A DNA stretch of 26,362 bases from JBOHUC01 sp050733935 (GTDB lineage: Bacteria > Eisenbacteria > RBG-16-71-46 > DASYSL01): contig JBOHUC010000002.1 in the NCBI GenBank assembly GCA_050733935.1, forward strand, positions 1-26,362. The letters are read 5' to 3'. A program made the translations under genes and the position numbers. Below are positions 13,503-21,316 of the stretch, piece by piece. How positions within the stretch are numbered: position 1 is the stretch's first letter; each line of letters opens with the position of its first letter. The notes below the pieces were generated by a model, which saw only the letters and a program-made list of their open reading frames with translations, was not told the DNA's origin and made no database searches.

Positions 13503-16184
13503 ATGAATCGAATCCTTGTCCTCCTGTTTCTCACCGCCGCCGGAACCGCTCAGGCAGCTCCGACGAGCCGTGCATGGACGCCGGAGAGGCAAGACGGCGT
13601 CTTCGAGCCGCTGTTTCCCATTCGGCCACAGTTCTCCCCAGCGATGGTCTACGACACCGCGCGCGAGCGGCTTCTCGTCCTCCCCTACGGAACGGACGAA
13701 GTGTGGGCACAGGACATCGAAGGTCCCGAAACGGGTCTTTGGGTGCGCCTCGCAGTTGCGGGTCCTGGGCCCGGACGCCGTTACGGCGCGGCGCTCGTGT
13801 ACGACCGCGCGCGCGATCGAGTCATCCTCTACGGTGGCGCCGAAGACACCCGCACCTGGGCGCTCGACCTAGGTGGCACGCCATCCTGGACAATACTGTC
13901 CACGCGTGGCCCCGGCTCGCCCGAAGAGCCACGTTACTTCGCGCGCGCGATCCACGATCCACTGCGTGATCGAGTCGTCCTCTACGGCGGGAATCGTGTC
14001 TCCCGGGATCCGGGGCTGACGCACGAGTACCTCGAGTTCCGCCGAAACGACGTTTGGGTGTTGCCGCTCTCCGGCCCACCCGCGTGGAGTCCCGTTCTCG
14101 CGGCGGGCGATCCTCCGGACCTCATGACCGGGCCCATCGCGCTCTACGATTCGCGGAGGGATCGACTGGCTCTGTTCGGCCCCTCGGTCTCGGGCCCCTC
14201 CAGGCGCTCCCTCTGGACGCTTTCCCTGAGCGGATCTCCCGTCTGGCAAAACGAGATGCTGCCCGGGCACCACGGCCCTCATCCCCCCTGGTTTGCGGGC
14301 TCCGCCGCTGCGTACGACCCGCTGGCCGACCGCATCTTTGTCCACGCGGGCTACTACTTCTACGTTACGGAGGGCGGACTCGTCACCGGCGGGCTGTTCG
14401 AGGCCGACCTCGCGAATTGGACAGCAAGATTCCTCGAGCACACGGGGCCCGAACCCGATCGGCGCTGGGGCCACGGCGCCGCGTACGATCCGGTTCACAA
14501 TCGTCTGTTCATCTTCGGTGGAGGGCGGACTTCCGGGGCCCATTCGGAGTTGTTCGACACATGGGCGTTGTCCCTCGGCGGAAGCCCGCGATGGGACCGC
14601 ATTGGGTACCTCCAAGGGCCGCCGCAACGTCGCCTCGCGCAGTCTCATCTGTACGACCCGCTTCGCGACCGGCTCGCGACGCTGTTCGGTTGGGACGGGG
14701 TATTTGTCGATTGCATCGGGGGTAGCGCCGGGTACTACAACGACGCGTGGACCTTCGAGCTGTCGTCACCTGAACACTGGAACGTCGTGAATCCCACAAC
14801 GCCATTACGCCCCTTCTACCGATCTCACGGCGCGATGGCCCTCGACTCCAGTCATGATCGGATCGCTCACTTCGGCGGACGGATCGATCCCTGCTCTGCT
14901 CGGCCGCCGGTGGTCGACGAGCTCATCGCGTTCAACCTGGGCGAGTCACCGTCGTGGGAGATCCTGCCGCAGGGTAATCCGAGGCCCTCGGCGCGGGGCG
15001 GAGCGCTGGCATTCGAGGATCGCCTCCGCAACCGCATGGTGATGATCGGAGACGTCGTGGACGAGCAAGGCCAACCTGAAGTTTGGAGTCTCGGATACGA
15101 CGACCTTAGGTGGACCCGTCACGCGCCTGTCGGACCTGGGCCGGCGGCACCTTTGGAGGGCTGCTATGACGCCAGACGCGATCGGGGGCTGTTCCTTGCG
15201 TCGCGGTCCACCGGAGAGCTGTGGGCCCTTTCTCTGAAGGAACCCTTGACGTGGTCCCGTCTGGATGTGCCCGAAACGATCCCTTCAGGCACGGCGTTGA
15301 ACGTAGTCTTGGACACGGCCAGGGACCGTTTGGTGGCCTCCGTCGATCGCAGTCTCCTGGGACTCGATCTGACTACGGCCGGAGGCTGGTATCTGATTCA
15401 AACGGCCGGACCCGATGAGCCCAGCCCCTCCAACTCCATGTACGACCCGGTGCGGGATCGCCTGCTGTTCGAAGTGGGTCCAGAGCAAGGCTCGATGTGG
15501 GCGCTCAGCTGGGGCGAGCCGGTGCACGATGTCGCCTTGATGCGAGTAACGGGAGGTCGGTCCAGAGGGCGGATCCTTCTGGCCCTCGTTTCCAAGGCCC
15601 CGGTTGAATCGGCCCTGTGGCCTCGACCGTTCGATGTTGGCTCGGTGGATGAGTCGAGCCTTCGCTTCAATGGCGTGAAGCCGCTCGCGGCGGGTTGGCA
15701 TGACCCGCACACTCAGAAGCGTGATGTGGATGGCGACGGCCTCGATGACCTCGTGGTTCATCTCGATGGAGACGTCCTCATAACGAGGGACCGCATCGTG
15801 CGCTTGGAAGGATTCACGGACGACGGGGCACGGCTTCGCGGCGAGCTCGATCTCGATGCGATCGAAGCATCGCCGGCCGACAACAACGCCACGCTGACTC
15901 GAGCGGCCTCGCGGGGGCTGACGCTGTCGCGGATTACGCGCGTCGCCGGGGCGATCGACGTGCTCCTCACCTGCGACTCGCCGGGACCCGTGCACGTGGC
16001 CGTTTTCGATGCGCGCGGTCGCCTGATCGAGCGCCAGAAAGTCGCTTCGAGCAACGAACCAAGGCGCCTGGGATTGGCCCGGGGTCGAACGCTCGCAGGT
16101 GGAATCTACTTTGTCGAAGCGCGCCAAGGGGATGTCCGAGCGCATGTGCGCGTGGCCTGGCCCGGTGGCAGGACAGTGCCATGA
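13503..16184 (+). CDS. Large secreted Kelch-like beta-propeller protein with C-terminal sorting-type domain
   Basis: An 893-residue protein. The ATG at 13503 is chosen because it opens a clear signal peptide (MNRILVLLFLTAAGTAQA, cleavage before AP). The body has about ten Kelch-type repeats of the form R-x-(H/G)-A-x-x-YD-x-x-RDR-x-x-x-(Y/F)GG...W-x-L-x-L-x-G-x-P-x-W, for example YDRARDRVILYGG and YDPVHNRLFIFGG. Next comes a ~110-residue region around DVDGDGLDDLVVH, a Ca-binding-like loop found in similar secreted proteins. The end (VFDARGRLIERQ ... LAGGIYFVEARQG) is a type-A sorting-like Ig domain. A surface or extracellular propeller is likely; ligand and activity are unknown. It converges on the decarboxylase gene, with a 78-nt gap. 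Confidence 0.88.
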   Translation: MNRILVLLFLTAAGTAQAAPTSRAWTPERQDGVFEPLFPIRPQFSPAMVYDTARERLLVLPYGTDEVWAQDIEGPETGLWVRLAVAGPGPGRRYGAALVYDRARDRVILYGGAEDTRTWALDLGGTPSWTILSTRGPGSPEEPRYFARAIHDPLRDRVVLYGGNRVSRDPGLTHEYLEFRRNDVWVLPLSGPPAWSPVLAAGDPPDLMTGPIALYDSRRDRLALFGPSVSGPSRRSLWTLSLSGSPVWQNEMLPGHHGPHPPWFAGSAAAYDPLADRIFVHAGYYFYVTEGGLVTGGLFEADLANWTARFLEHTGPEPDRRWGHGAAYDPVHNRLFIFGGGRTSGAHSELFDTWALSLGGSPRWDRIGYLQGPPQRRLAQSHLYDPLRDRLATLFGWDGVFVDCIGGSAGYYNDAWTFELSSPEHWNVVNPTTPLRPFYRSHGAMALDSSHDRIAHFGGRIDPCSARPPVVDELIAFNLGESPSWEILPQGNPRPSARGGALAFEDRLRNRMVMIGDVVDEQGQPEVWSLGYDDLRWTRHAPVGPGPAAPLEGCYDARRDRGLFLASRSTGELWALSLKEPLTWSRLDVPETIPSGTALNVVLDTARDRLVASVDRSLLGLDLTTAGGWYLIQTAGPDEPSPSNSMYDPVRDRLLFEVGPEQGSMWALSWGEPVHDVALMRVTGGRSRGRILLALVSKAPVESALWPRPFDVGSVDESSLRFNGVKPLAAGWHDPHTQKRDVDGDGLDDLVVHLDGDVLITRDRIVRLEGFTDDGARLRGELDLDAIEASPADNNATLTRAASRGLTLSRITRVAGAIDVLLTCDSPGPVHVAVFDARGRLIERQKVASSNEPRRLGLARGRTLAGGIYFVEARQGDVRAHVRVAWPGGRTVP

Positions 16185-16262
16185 GGTTCGCGCACCCCGC
16201 TTCACGGCGGTGGCCATGGAGGCCGCCTTGAAGACGCTATGGGGCACATCCGCGACTCCAGC

Positions 16263-17918
16263 TCACTCGCGCCTGAGCGCCGTGGGTCTGAGGCTCTGGT
16301 CCACGGCGCGTCCCGTCTTGATGACGATGCCCGGCAGCGCCTCGACGTCTGCGACGTCCGTGTGGAAGTTCACGATGCACGCCCGCAGGAGGTAGCGCCC
16401 GTCGATCACCGCCGGTGAGACGAACGCCTCCCCGCCCTTCTGCAAGCGGTCGAGCACTTCCTGGTTGAGCTTGTTGAGGTACTCGTCGAGCTCCGTATCG
16501 CCGGGCTCGGACGCGGAAGCCACGCGCCTGCGAAGATCCTGCGGGATGTAGCGGAACGTCGTGATGCTCAACTCCTGCGTGTAGAGCTCGAGCTCCTGCT
16601 GCGCAGCAACCGCGCGGCCCAGGTCCCCGGACAGGCGAATGTCGTCGGCGATCATCTGACGGTAGCCTTCCGCCCCCGCGTGACGGAGCGCGAGCCACAC
16701 CTTGAGCGCGCGGAACCCGCGCGAGTTCTGCATTCCGTACTCGACGTAGTTCGTCGCCTCTTCCTCGAGGTGATAGTAGACGGGGCGATAGGAGAACGCG
16801 GCGACGAGCTTCGCCGGGTCGCGCACGAGCGCGCAGCCGGCTTCGAGCGGCGCGTAGAGCCACTTGTGCGGATCGACCGCGACCGAGTCGGCCTCGCTCA
16901 GCGCGAGAAGCTCGCTCGGTACGAGCGGCTTCGCGCCTTCAGCCGCATCGCCCGCGGCCGTTGGATCGAGACCGGCCTCCGCTTGGGGTCCGCGTCCGAC
17001 CGCGGCCGCGAGCGCACCGTACGCACCATCGACATGGAACCAGAGGTGCTGCTCGCGGCAGAACTTCGCGATCTCGGGGAGCGGATCGACTGCACCCGTG
17101 CTGACCGAGCCCGCGGTGCCGATCACCATGATCGGGACGTCGCCCGCCTTGCGATCGGCCTCGACCTGCTCGCGAAGCGCCTCCATGTCCATGCGCTGGT
17201 CGACGTCGGTCGGAATCCAGCGCACGGCGCTCGTTCCGAGGCCCGAAAGGTCGGCGGCCTTCTGAATCCAGGTGTGCGTCTCGGCCGACGTATAGACGCG
17301 CAGGCGCGAGGCTCCGGCCGCTCCTTGCTCGCGGATGTCCCACGGCGCCTTCGCGGCGCGCGCCGCGAAGAAGCCGATGAAGTTCGCCATGTTCCCGCCG
17401 CTCACGAGGATTCCGCCGCAGTCCTTCGGATAACCGATCAACTCGGCGATCCAGCGCACCGTCTCGGCTTCGATCTCGGTCGCGGCAGGCGAGAGCGAAT
17501 ACGCGCCGACGTTCGGATTGACGGCCGAGGCAAGGAGGTCCGCGAGGATTCCGATCGGCGCGGGCGATGACGTGATATAGCCCATGAAACGCGGATGGCC
17601 GTTGAAGAGCGAATGCTCGAACAGGAGGCGCGTGGTGCGCTCGAGGAGCGCCGCGGCGTCCTCGCCACGCTCGGGCAGCGGCCCGCCGAGGCCGAGCGCC
17701 GCGCGGATGGCCTTCGGTTGCTCGCCACGCGTGACCGGCCCGTTCGGAATCGCCGCGAGCCGCTCGGCGATCTGATCGACGAGACGGTGACCGAGCGCGC
17801 GGAATGTCTCCGGGCTCATGGCGAGGGCGGCGGTGCGGTGAGCCTGGGCGGCTTGGGCGGCTTCAGCAGCTTCGGCGGCCTGTGCGACTTGCGTTGACTT
17901 TCCTTCGTCTCGAGGCAT
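16263..17918 (-). CDS. Group II pyridoxal-phosphate-dependent decarboxylase (aromatic amino acid/glutamate decarboxylase type)
   Basis: A 551-residue fold-type I PLP enzyme. It shows HPRFMGYITSSP (105-120), SGGNMANF, His215 in SAETHTW (stacks on PLP), Asp297 in FHVDGAYG, and the Schiff-base Lys352 in VDPHKWLY. The group removes CO2 from amino acids to give amines (tyramine, tryptamine, GABA and others); the substrate cannot be assigned. The ATG at 17918 has AAGGA 8 nt upstream (17927-17931). Family homology starts near an internal Met34, and the first 33 residues include an Ala-rich (AAEAAEAAQAAQA) repeat. An Ala-rich insertion lies at ~305-335, between the Asp and Lys motifs. A cluster of GTAC motifs upstream suggests specific regulation. 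Confidence 0.93.
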   Translation of the reverse strand: MPRDEGKSTQVAQAAEAAEAAQAAQAHRTAALAMSPETFRALGHRLVDQIAERLAAIPNGPVTRGEQPKAIRAALGLGGPLPERGEDAAALLERTTRLLFEHSLFNGHPRFMGYITSSPAPIGILADLLASAVNPNVGAYSLSPAATEIEAETVRWIAELIGYPKDCGGILVSGGNMANFIGFFAARAAKAPWDIREQGAAGASRLRVYTSAETHTWIQKAADLSGLGTSAVRWIPTDVDQRMDMEALREQVEADRKAGDVPIMVIGTAGSVSTGAVDPLPEIAKFCREQHLWFHVDGAYGALAAAVGRGPQAEAGLDPTAAGDAAEGAKPLVPSELLALSEADSVAVDPHKWLYAPLEAGCALVRDPAKLVAAFSYRPVYYHLEEEATNYVEYGMQNSRGFRALKVWLALRHAGAEGYRQMIADDIRLSGDLGRAVAAQQELELYTQELSITTFRYIPQDLRRRVASASEPGDTELDEYLNKLNQEVLDRLQKGGEAFVSPAVIDGRYLLRACIVNFHTDVADVEALPGIVIKTGRAVDQSLRPTALRRE

Positions 17919-17977
17919 GAATGTCGTCCTTCGTCAGAGATGTAAAGCCCGGGGCGCGATGCCATCTCGCAGGAGTC

Positions 17978-18029
17978 TGTACAAAACGTACGCTCTTGTA
18001 CAACGTACGCGCCTGTACGAATTGTACAA
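17978..18029 (-). promoter_or_regulatory. Cluster of six GTAC-centred motifs upstream of the decarboxylase gene (putative operator)
   Basis: GTAC occurs at 17979, 17988, 17998, 18005, 18015 and 18024: six copies in 49 bp at steps of 9, 10, 7, 10 and 9. Two copies lie in perfect TTGTACAA palindromes (17996-18003 and 18022-18029), one in TGTACAA, two in CGTACG and one in TGTACG. It sits 60-111 nt before the decarboxylase start, in an otherwise GC-rich gap. Near-helical spacing suggests cooperative binding of a regulator on one DNA face. TGTACA-type direct repeats are known for MerR-family CarH/LitR regulators (11-bp period), but the period here differs. Confidence 0.5.
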
Positions 18030-18079
18030 CCTTCTGCGCGAGACATGCCCTCCCCCGGCCTTGACAAGATCGAAACGAT

Positions 18080-18901
18080 CTACGGTCGCAGGCCTTCGAA
18101 GAGATCGATCTCCTGTCGACGCCCGCCGTTCACGGTGCTGAAGACCCGATAGAACGACTGCGCCCCCCACAGCGCCTCATGACTCTCGGGCGAGAGATCC
18201 CCGAGCCGCGCGTAGTTCGCGATCTGGGAATCGTGACAGGTGACGGCCTTCCAGACGGTCGGCCAGTAGGCGCGCGTGTCGATGCGGGTCGTGATCTCCC
18301 ATTCCGGCCAGGGGTTCGCGCGGCGTTCGACACCGTCGACGTGCGAGACGAGCGTCTTGAACGCCTCCTGGTAGGCGGCCCACGTTGTCGCCGGCCACGC
18401 GATGTAATAGAGCTTGGAGACCGCGTCGGGTGGCCCGCCGTCGCCCGCCTGCTCAGGATTCGCCGCCGCCACCGTGGCCGCGGTCGCGAACTGCGCGATC
18501 GCGATGTGATCCGGGTGTCCGTAGGCACCGTCCATCGCGAACGTGACGCACACGTGCGGGCGCACGCGTCGGAGGTGACCGGCAATGCGCGCAATCGCCT
18601 CGGACGGGTCGGCCTGGTCGAGCTCACCGTCCACGTAGTCGAGGAACGCGACCTCGCGCACCCCCAGGACGGCCGCGGCCGCGCGCAGCTCCTTCTCCCG
18701 GATCGCGGCGAGCTTCTCGCGCCCGGGATGGCCCGGGTCGCCGAGACGATGGTCGAGGTAGCGACCACTTTGTCCGCGCGTTCCGCACAGGACGTAGGTC
18801 TCGATGCCCTGCGAGGCGTAGTGGACCAGCGTGCCGCCCGTTCCGAGCGTCTCGTCGTCGGGATGTCCCGTGATCACCATGAGTCGAAGCGGCGCGGACA
18901 A
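18080..18901 (-). CDS. PIG-L/LmbE-family zinc deacetylase
   Basis: A 273-residue enzyme with HPDDE at 13-17 and GHPDH at 128-132, giving the zinc ligands His13, Asp16 and His132 and the catalytic Asp15 of the family. Members remove N-acetyl groups from GlcNAc conjugates (GlcNAc-PI, mycothiol or bacillithiol precursors, antibiotics). Which substrate is used here is open; bacillithiol-type thiol metabolism is one option but no partner genes are nearby. The start is a TTG: GGAGG lies at 18906-18910, 4 nt upstream of it, and the next ATG (18880) is only 5 codons before the HPDDE motif. It shares direction with the decarboxylase but is separated by 161 nt holding the GTAC cluster. It is divergent from the Tat/amidase pair. 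Confidence 0.92.
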   Translation of the reverse strand: MSAPLRLMVITGHPDDETLGTGGTLVHYASQGIETYVLCGTRGQSGRYLDHRLGDPGHPGREKLAAIREKELRAAAAVLGVREVAFLDYVDGELDQADPSEAIARIAGHLRRVRPHVCVTFAMDGAYGHPDHIAIAQFATAATVAAANPEQAGDGGPPDAVSKLYYIAWPATTWAAYQEAFKTLVSHVDGVERRANPWPEWEITTRIDTRAYWPTVWKAVTCHDSQIANYARLGDLSPESHEALWGAQSFYRVFSTVNGGRRQEIDLFEGLRP

Positions 18902-18929
18902 GCGGCCTCCGTCGGTTCGCGAAGGCCGC

Positions 18930-18935
18930 AGTATA
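18930..18935 (-). promoter_or_regulatory. Putative -10 box (GGC-TATACT) for the deacetylase gene
   Basis: TATACT matches the TATAAT consensus at five of six bases, is preceded by GC, and lies 28 nt upstream of the TTG start. It is the best -10 candidate in the window; the -35 is not evident. Confidence 0.4.
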
Positions 18936-18974
18936 GCCGCAGACAGCCGGTGGCGGGCGCCGGCCCGAGTGCGC

Positions 18975-18980
18975 TAGGAT
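18975..18980 (+). promoter_or_regulatory. Putative -10 box (CGC-TAGGAT) for the Tat protein-amidase operon
   Basis: CGCTAGGAT is the same nonamer as before the hydrolase gene, 69 nt upstream of the ATG at 19050 and divergent from the deacetylase promoter candidate. Confidence 0.35.
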
Positions 18981-19049
18981 CCCCCGCCGGAGGTGCGCCT
19001 CCGATTCCCGAGTCCACACTGTCCCCCCGATCCGCAGAGGCCGAAGCGC

Positions 19050-19424
19050 ATGAATCCGTCTCCCCGCTCGCGCCGAAGATTCCTGAAGAGCCTGGTCATT
19101 CCGGCGGCAGCGATCGCCGTCCCCGTTCCGTTCGGGATCGCGCTCGCTGCCGATGAAGCCGAGAAGCCGAAGACGCCGGCCGCGGCGACCGACACACCCC
19201 CGGCGTCGAAGCCGCCTGCCTTCCCGGACTACTCGATCGCGCGCACGCCCGAAGAGCGTGCGACGCTCGAGAAGCAGTGGAACCAGATGCATGAAATCCT
19301 CGACGCGGTCCGGAAGGCGAAGGTCGCCGAGGATGTTCCGCCAGCGGTCCACTTCGCGGCGCTCGCGCCGGCGCTCAAGAAGGGCGCCGCGGCGAGCCCG
19401 GGCTCGAAGGCGAAGCGGCCATGA
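19050..19424 (+). CDS. Small Tat-signal protein, translationally coupled to the amidase
   Basis: A 124-residue protein starting at the ATG that opens a twin-arginine signal. Residues 7-13 are SRRRFLK, a full match to the Tat consensus, followed by a hydrophobic stretch and ALAAD as the probable cleavage site. The mature part is ~90 residues: a Pro/Ala/Thr-rich linker, then a helical stretch (TPEERATLEKQWNQMHEILDAVRKA), then a Lys/Ala-rich tail. I do not recognise a family. AGAGG (19036-19040) is a weak ribosome site. Its TGA overlaps the amidase ATG as ATGA, a sign of co-translation. It could be an export partner or regulatory subunit of the amidase. Confidence 0.8.
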   Translation: MNPSPRSRRRFLKSLVIPAAAIAVPVPFGIALAADEAEKPKTPAAATDTPPASKPPAFPDYSIARTPEERATLEKQWNQMHEILDAVRKAKVAEDVPPAVHFAALAPALKKGAAASPGSKAKRP

Positions 19425-20866
19425 GCACGACCGTTTCGGCCAAGGATGACCTCCTGTTTCAATCGATCGGCGAGCTGGGCACACGCCTGCGGCGGCGCGA
19501 AGTCACGTCGCTCGAGCTGACCGAGCTTTCGCTCGCGCGACTCGACACGATCGGGCGGAGCCTCAACTGCGTGGCGACGCTCACGCCCGACCTCGCCCGC
19601 GAGCAGGCGAAGCAAGCGGACAAGGAGCTCAAGGCCGGACGCGACCGCGGGCCGCTCCACGGGATTCCGTGGGGTGCGAAGGACCTCCTCGACACGGCCG
19701 GCATCGCGACGACCTGGGGTGCGAAGCCGTACGAGAACCGCGTTCCGACGACCGACGCGACCGTGATCAAGAAGCTGCGCGACGCGGGTGCCGTCCTCGT
19801 CGCGAAGCTCGCAATGGTCGAGCTCGCCGGCGGCCTCGGCTACCACTTCGGGACGGCGTCCCTCCAGGGCCCGATGCGAAACCCGTGGAACAAGGAGAAG
19901 TGGACGGGCGGCTCGTCTTCCGGATCGGGTGCGGCAGTGGCCGCGGGACTCGTGCCGATTGCGATCGGAACGGAGACATGGGGCTCGATCCTCTGTCCGT
20001 CCGCGTTCTGCGGCATAACGGGGCTCAGGCCAACGTACGGGCGCGTGAGCCGTGCGGGGGCGATGGCGCTCTCGTGGACGTTCGACAAGATCGGACCAAT
20101 GGCGCACACGGCCGAGGACTGCCGGCTCGTGCTCGATGCGATCGCGGGACCGGATTCCGCGGACCCGACGGCGCGGAGCGAGAAGCTCGAATGGGGCGAG
20201 GCACTCAAGGCGGCGTCGAGACCCGGCGCGGACCCGAAGAGCCTCGTCAGCGGGATGAAGGCTGCGCTCATCCCGTCGGACTACGACAAGAACGGCGAGC
20301 CCGAAGCGAAGGCTGCGTTCGCGCAGGCCGTGAAGGACCTCGAGGCGCTCGGACTCAAGATCAGCGAGGCGAAGCTCCCGGACCTCCCTTTCGAGCCGGT
20401 TGCGATCGCGGTCATCACGGCCGAGGCCGCGTGCGCGTACGAGTCGCTCTTCACGAGCGGCGACGTCCGGAAGCTGTCGGACGACCGTGCGATGTTCCAG
20501 TACGAGGTGGCAAAGGCGATCACAGCCGCGGACTACGTGAAGTCCATGCGCCTCCGCACCGAGATGCAGCGCGCCGCGAACAAGTTCTTCGAGGAGTACG
20601 ACGTGATCGTGGCGCCCAACTTCCTCAAGGGCGCCCCCGGCGTCCAGGAGGACTTCGACACGTTCTTCTCCGGGGGCGATCCGGTCGGCGGGATGGGGAA
20701 CGCCTGCGGACTGCCGTCCGTCGCCCTACCCATGGGCTTCGGGAAGGACCACATGCCGGTCGGGTTCCAGGTGATGGGAGCTCCCCTCGCAGAGGCCACA
20801 GTCACGCGTGTCGGGACGGCATACCAAGCACGTACCCGATGGCACGGGGATCGACCGACGACCTGA
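19421..20866 (+). CDS. Amidase signature family enzyme
   Basis: A 481-residue hydrolase with the complete Ser-cisSer-Lys triad: Lys87 (GIPWGAKDLL), Ser165 in GGSSSGSG and nucleophile Ser189 in TETWGSI. The distance of 24 residues between the two serines equals that in fatty-acid amide hydrolase. It is not clearly GatA: no gatB or gatC lies nearby, and the nucleophile motif is TETWGSI rather than TDTGGSI. Such enzymes hydrolyse C-N amide bonds; the substrate is unknown. It has no signal peptide of its own, but overlaps by 4 nt the gene of a Tat-signal protein, so joint export is possible. A two-part hairpin follows 14 nt after the stop. Confidence 0.93.
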   Translation: MSTTVSAKDDLLFQSIGELGTRLRRREVTSLELTELSLARLDTIGRSLNCVATLTPDLAREQAKQADKELKAGRDRGPLHGIPWGAKDLLDTAGIATTWGAKPYENRVPTTDATVIKKLRDAGAVLVAKLAMVELAGGLGYHFGTASLQGPMRNPWNKEKWTGGSSSGSGAAVAAGLVPIAIGTETWGSILCPSAFCGITGLRPTYGRVSRAGAMALSWTFDKIGPMAHTAEDCRLVLDAIAGPDSADPTARSEKLEWGEALKAASRPGADPKSLVSGMKAALIPSDYDKNGEPEAKAAFAQAVKDLEALGLKISEAKLPDLPFEPVAIAVITAEAACAYESLFTSGDVRKLSDDRAMFQYEVAKAITAADYVKSMRLRTEMQRAANKFFEEYDVIVAPNFLKGAPGVQEDFDTFFSGGDPVGGMGNACGLPSVALPMGFGKDHMPVGFQVMGAPLAEATVTRVGTAYQARTRWHGDRPTT

Positions 20867-20880
20867 ATCCGGCGATCTAG

Positions 20881-20914
20881 TCCGGCGTACCGCAATAGCT
20901 TGCGGCCTACCGGA
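20881..20914 (+). terminator. Two-part hairpin after the amidase gene
   Basis: TCCGG (20881-20885) pairs with CCGGA (20910-20914), and CCGCAA (20890-20895) pairs with TTGCGG (20900-20905). A 4x4 internal loop separates them and TAGC is the loop. There is no T-run, so Rho-independent termination would be weak; the hairpin may instead stabilise the mRNA end. Confidence 0.4.
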
Positions 20915-21218
20915 CAAAGGGAAATCTGCCCTCGGGCCCGAGCCAGAAAGCCTTGGCTTCGATCCACGACTAGTCACCCATCAATCATTCATAGGGGTCT
21001 AAAGAATCCTACCGATTCGTTGACAGGCCCCTTACAGAGGTTCATCGTTACCGCACTTTCGGTGACCGGGCCGAAGGCACCTCTCGAATTCTGCCCCACC
21101 GAAGCCTCGCCCACATGAGGCACGCGCCTCCCGCGGAATCGGAGCGAACCTCGTGTGCGCAGTCGCATACGGGCGTGCCCGAAGCTCAATGTCCCGCCTG
21201 GCGACGTCACGCTTACAC

Positions 21219-21239
21219 GCTCCCGCAGGATGCGGGAGC
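21219..21239 (+). other. Perfect 9-bp hairpin with 3-nt loop in the leader
   Basis: GCTCCCGCA pairs with TGCGGGAGC around GGA, 78 nt upstream of the small-protein start codon. No T-tract follows. It may be an mRNA leader structure or a protein-binding dyad. Confidence 0.5.
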
Positions 21240-21316
21240 CAGCCCGCAACTTGGACGCGTAGCTCGTTGACTTGCACTCAACGGTCCTACGCCCCCCCCC
21301 AGGGAGGTCAGCTGCC

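Larger units (their letters stand above)
20867..21316 (+). promoter_or_regulatory. 450-nt leader/intergenic region before the small exported protein
   Basis: No convincing gene is seen. It holds the amidase 3' hairpin and a TTGACA at 21020-21025 with a weak -10 (CATCGT, 17-nt spacer). An imperfect dyad GTTACCG-N6-CGGTGAC at 21047-21066 would overlap the transcription start. A perfect hairpin lies at 21219-21239, and a run of nine C (21292-21300) directly abuts the ribosome site AGGGAGG. From about 20980 the composition shifts away from the GC-rich amidase gene. The long structured leader suggests regulated expression of the downstream gene pair. Confidence 0.4.

Noticed and set aside
16185..16262. 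Terminator between the convergent Kelch-like and decarboxylase genes
   Set aside because: GGCGG and GGCCGCC segments are present but do not form a clean stem, and there is no T-run.
17817..17819. Internal ATG (Met34) as decarboxylase start
   Set aside because: Family homology begins here, but no ribosome site precedes it, whereas ATG 17918 has AAGGA at 8 nt. The Ala-rich extension is kept, with some doubt.
21198..21214. Sigma54-like promoter TGGCGACGTCACGC upstream of the small-protein gene (self-activation)
   Set aside because: The GG and GC elements are 9 rather than 10 nt apart, and the -12 part lacks the usual TTGC. The match is too poor to call without promoter mapping.
21115..21273. 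A 52-codon plus-strand frame in the leader before the small exported protein
   Set aside because: It has no ribosome site, no hydrophobic or repeated pattern, and runs through the perfect hairpin at 21219-21239; it is more likely non-coding leader.
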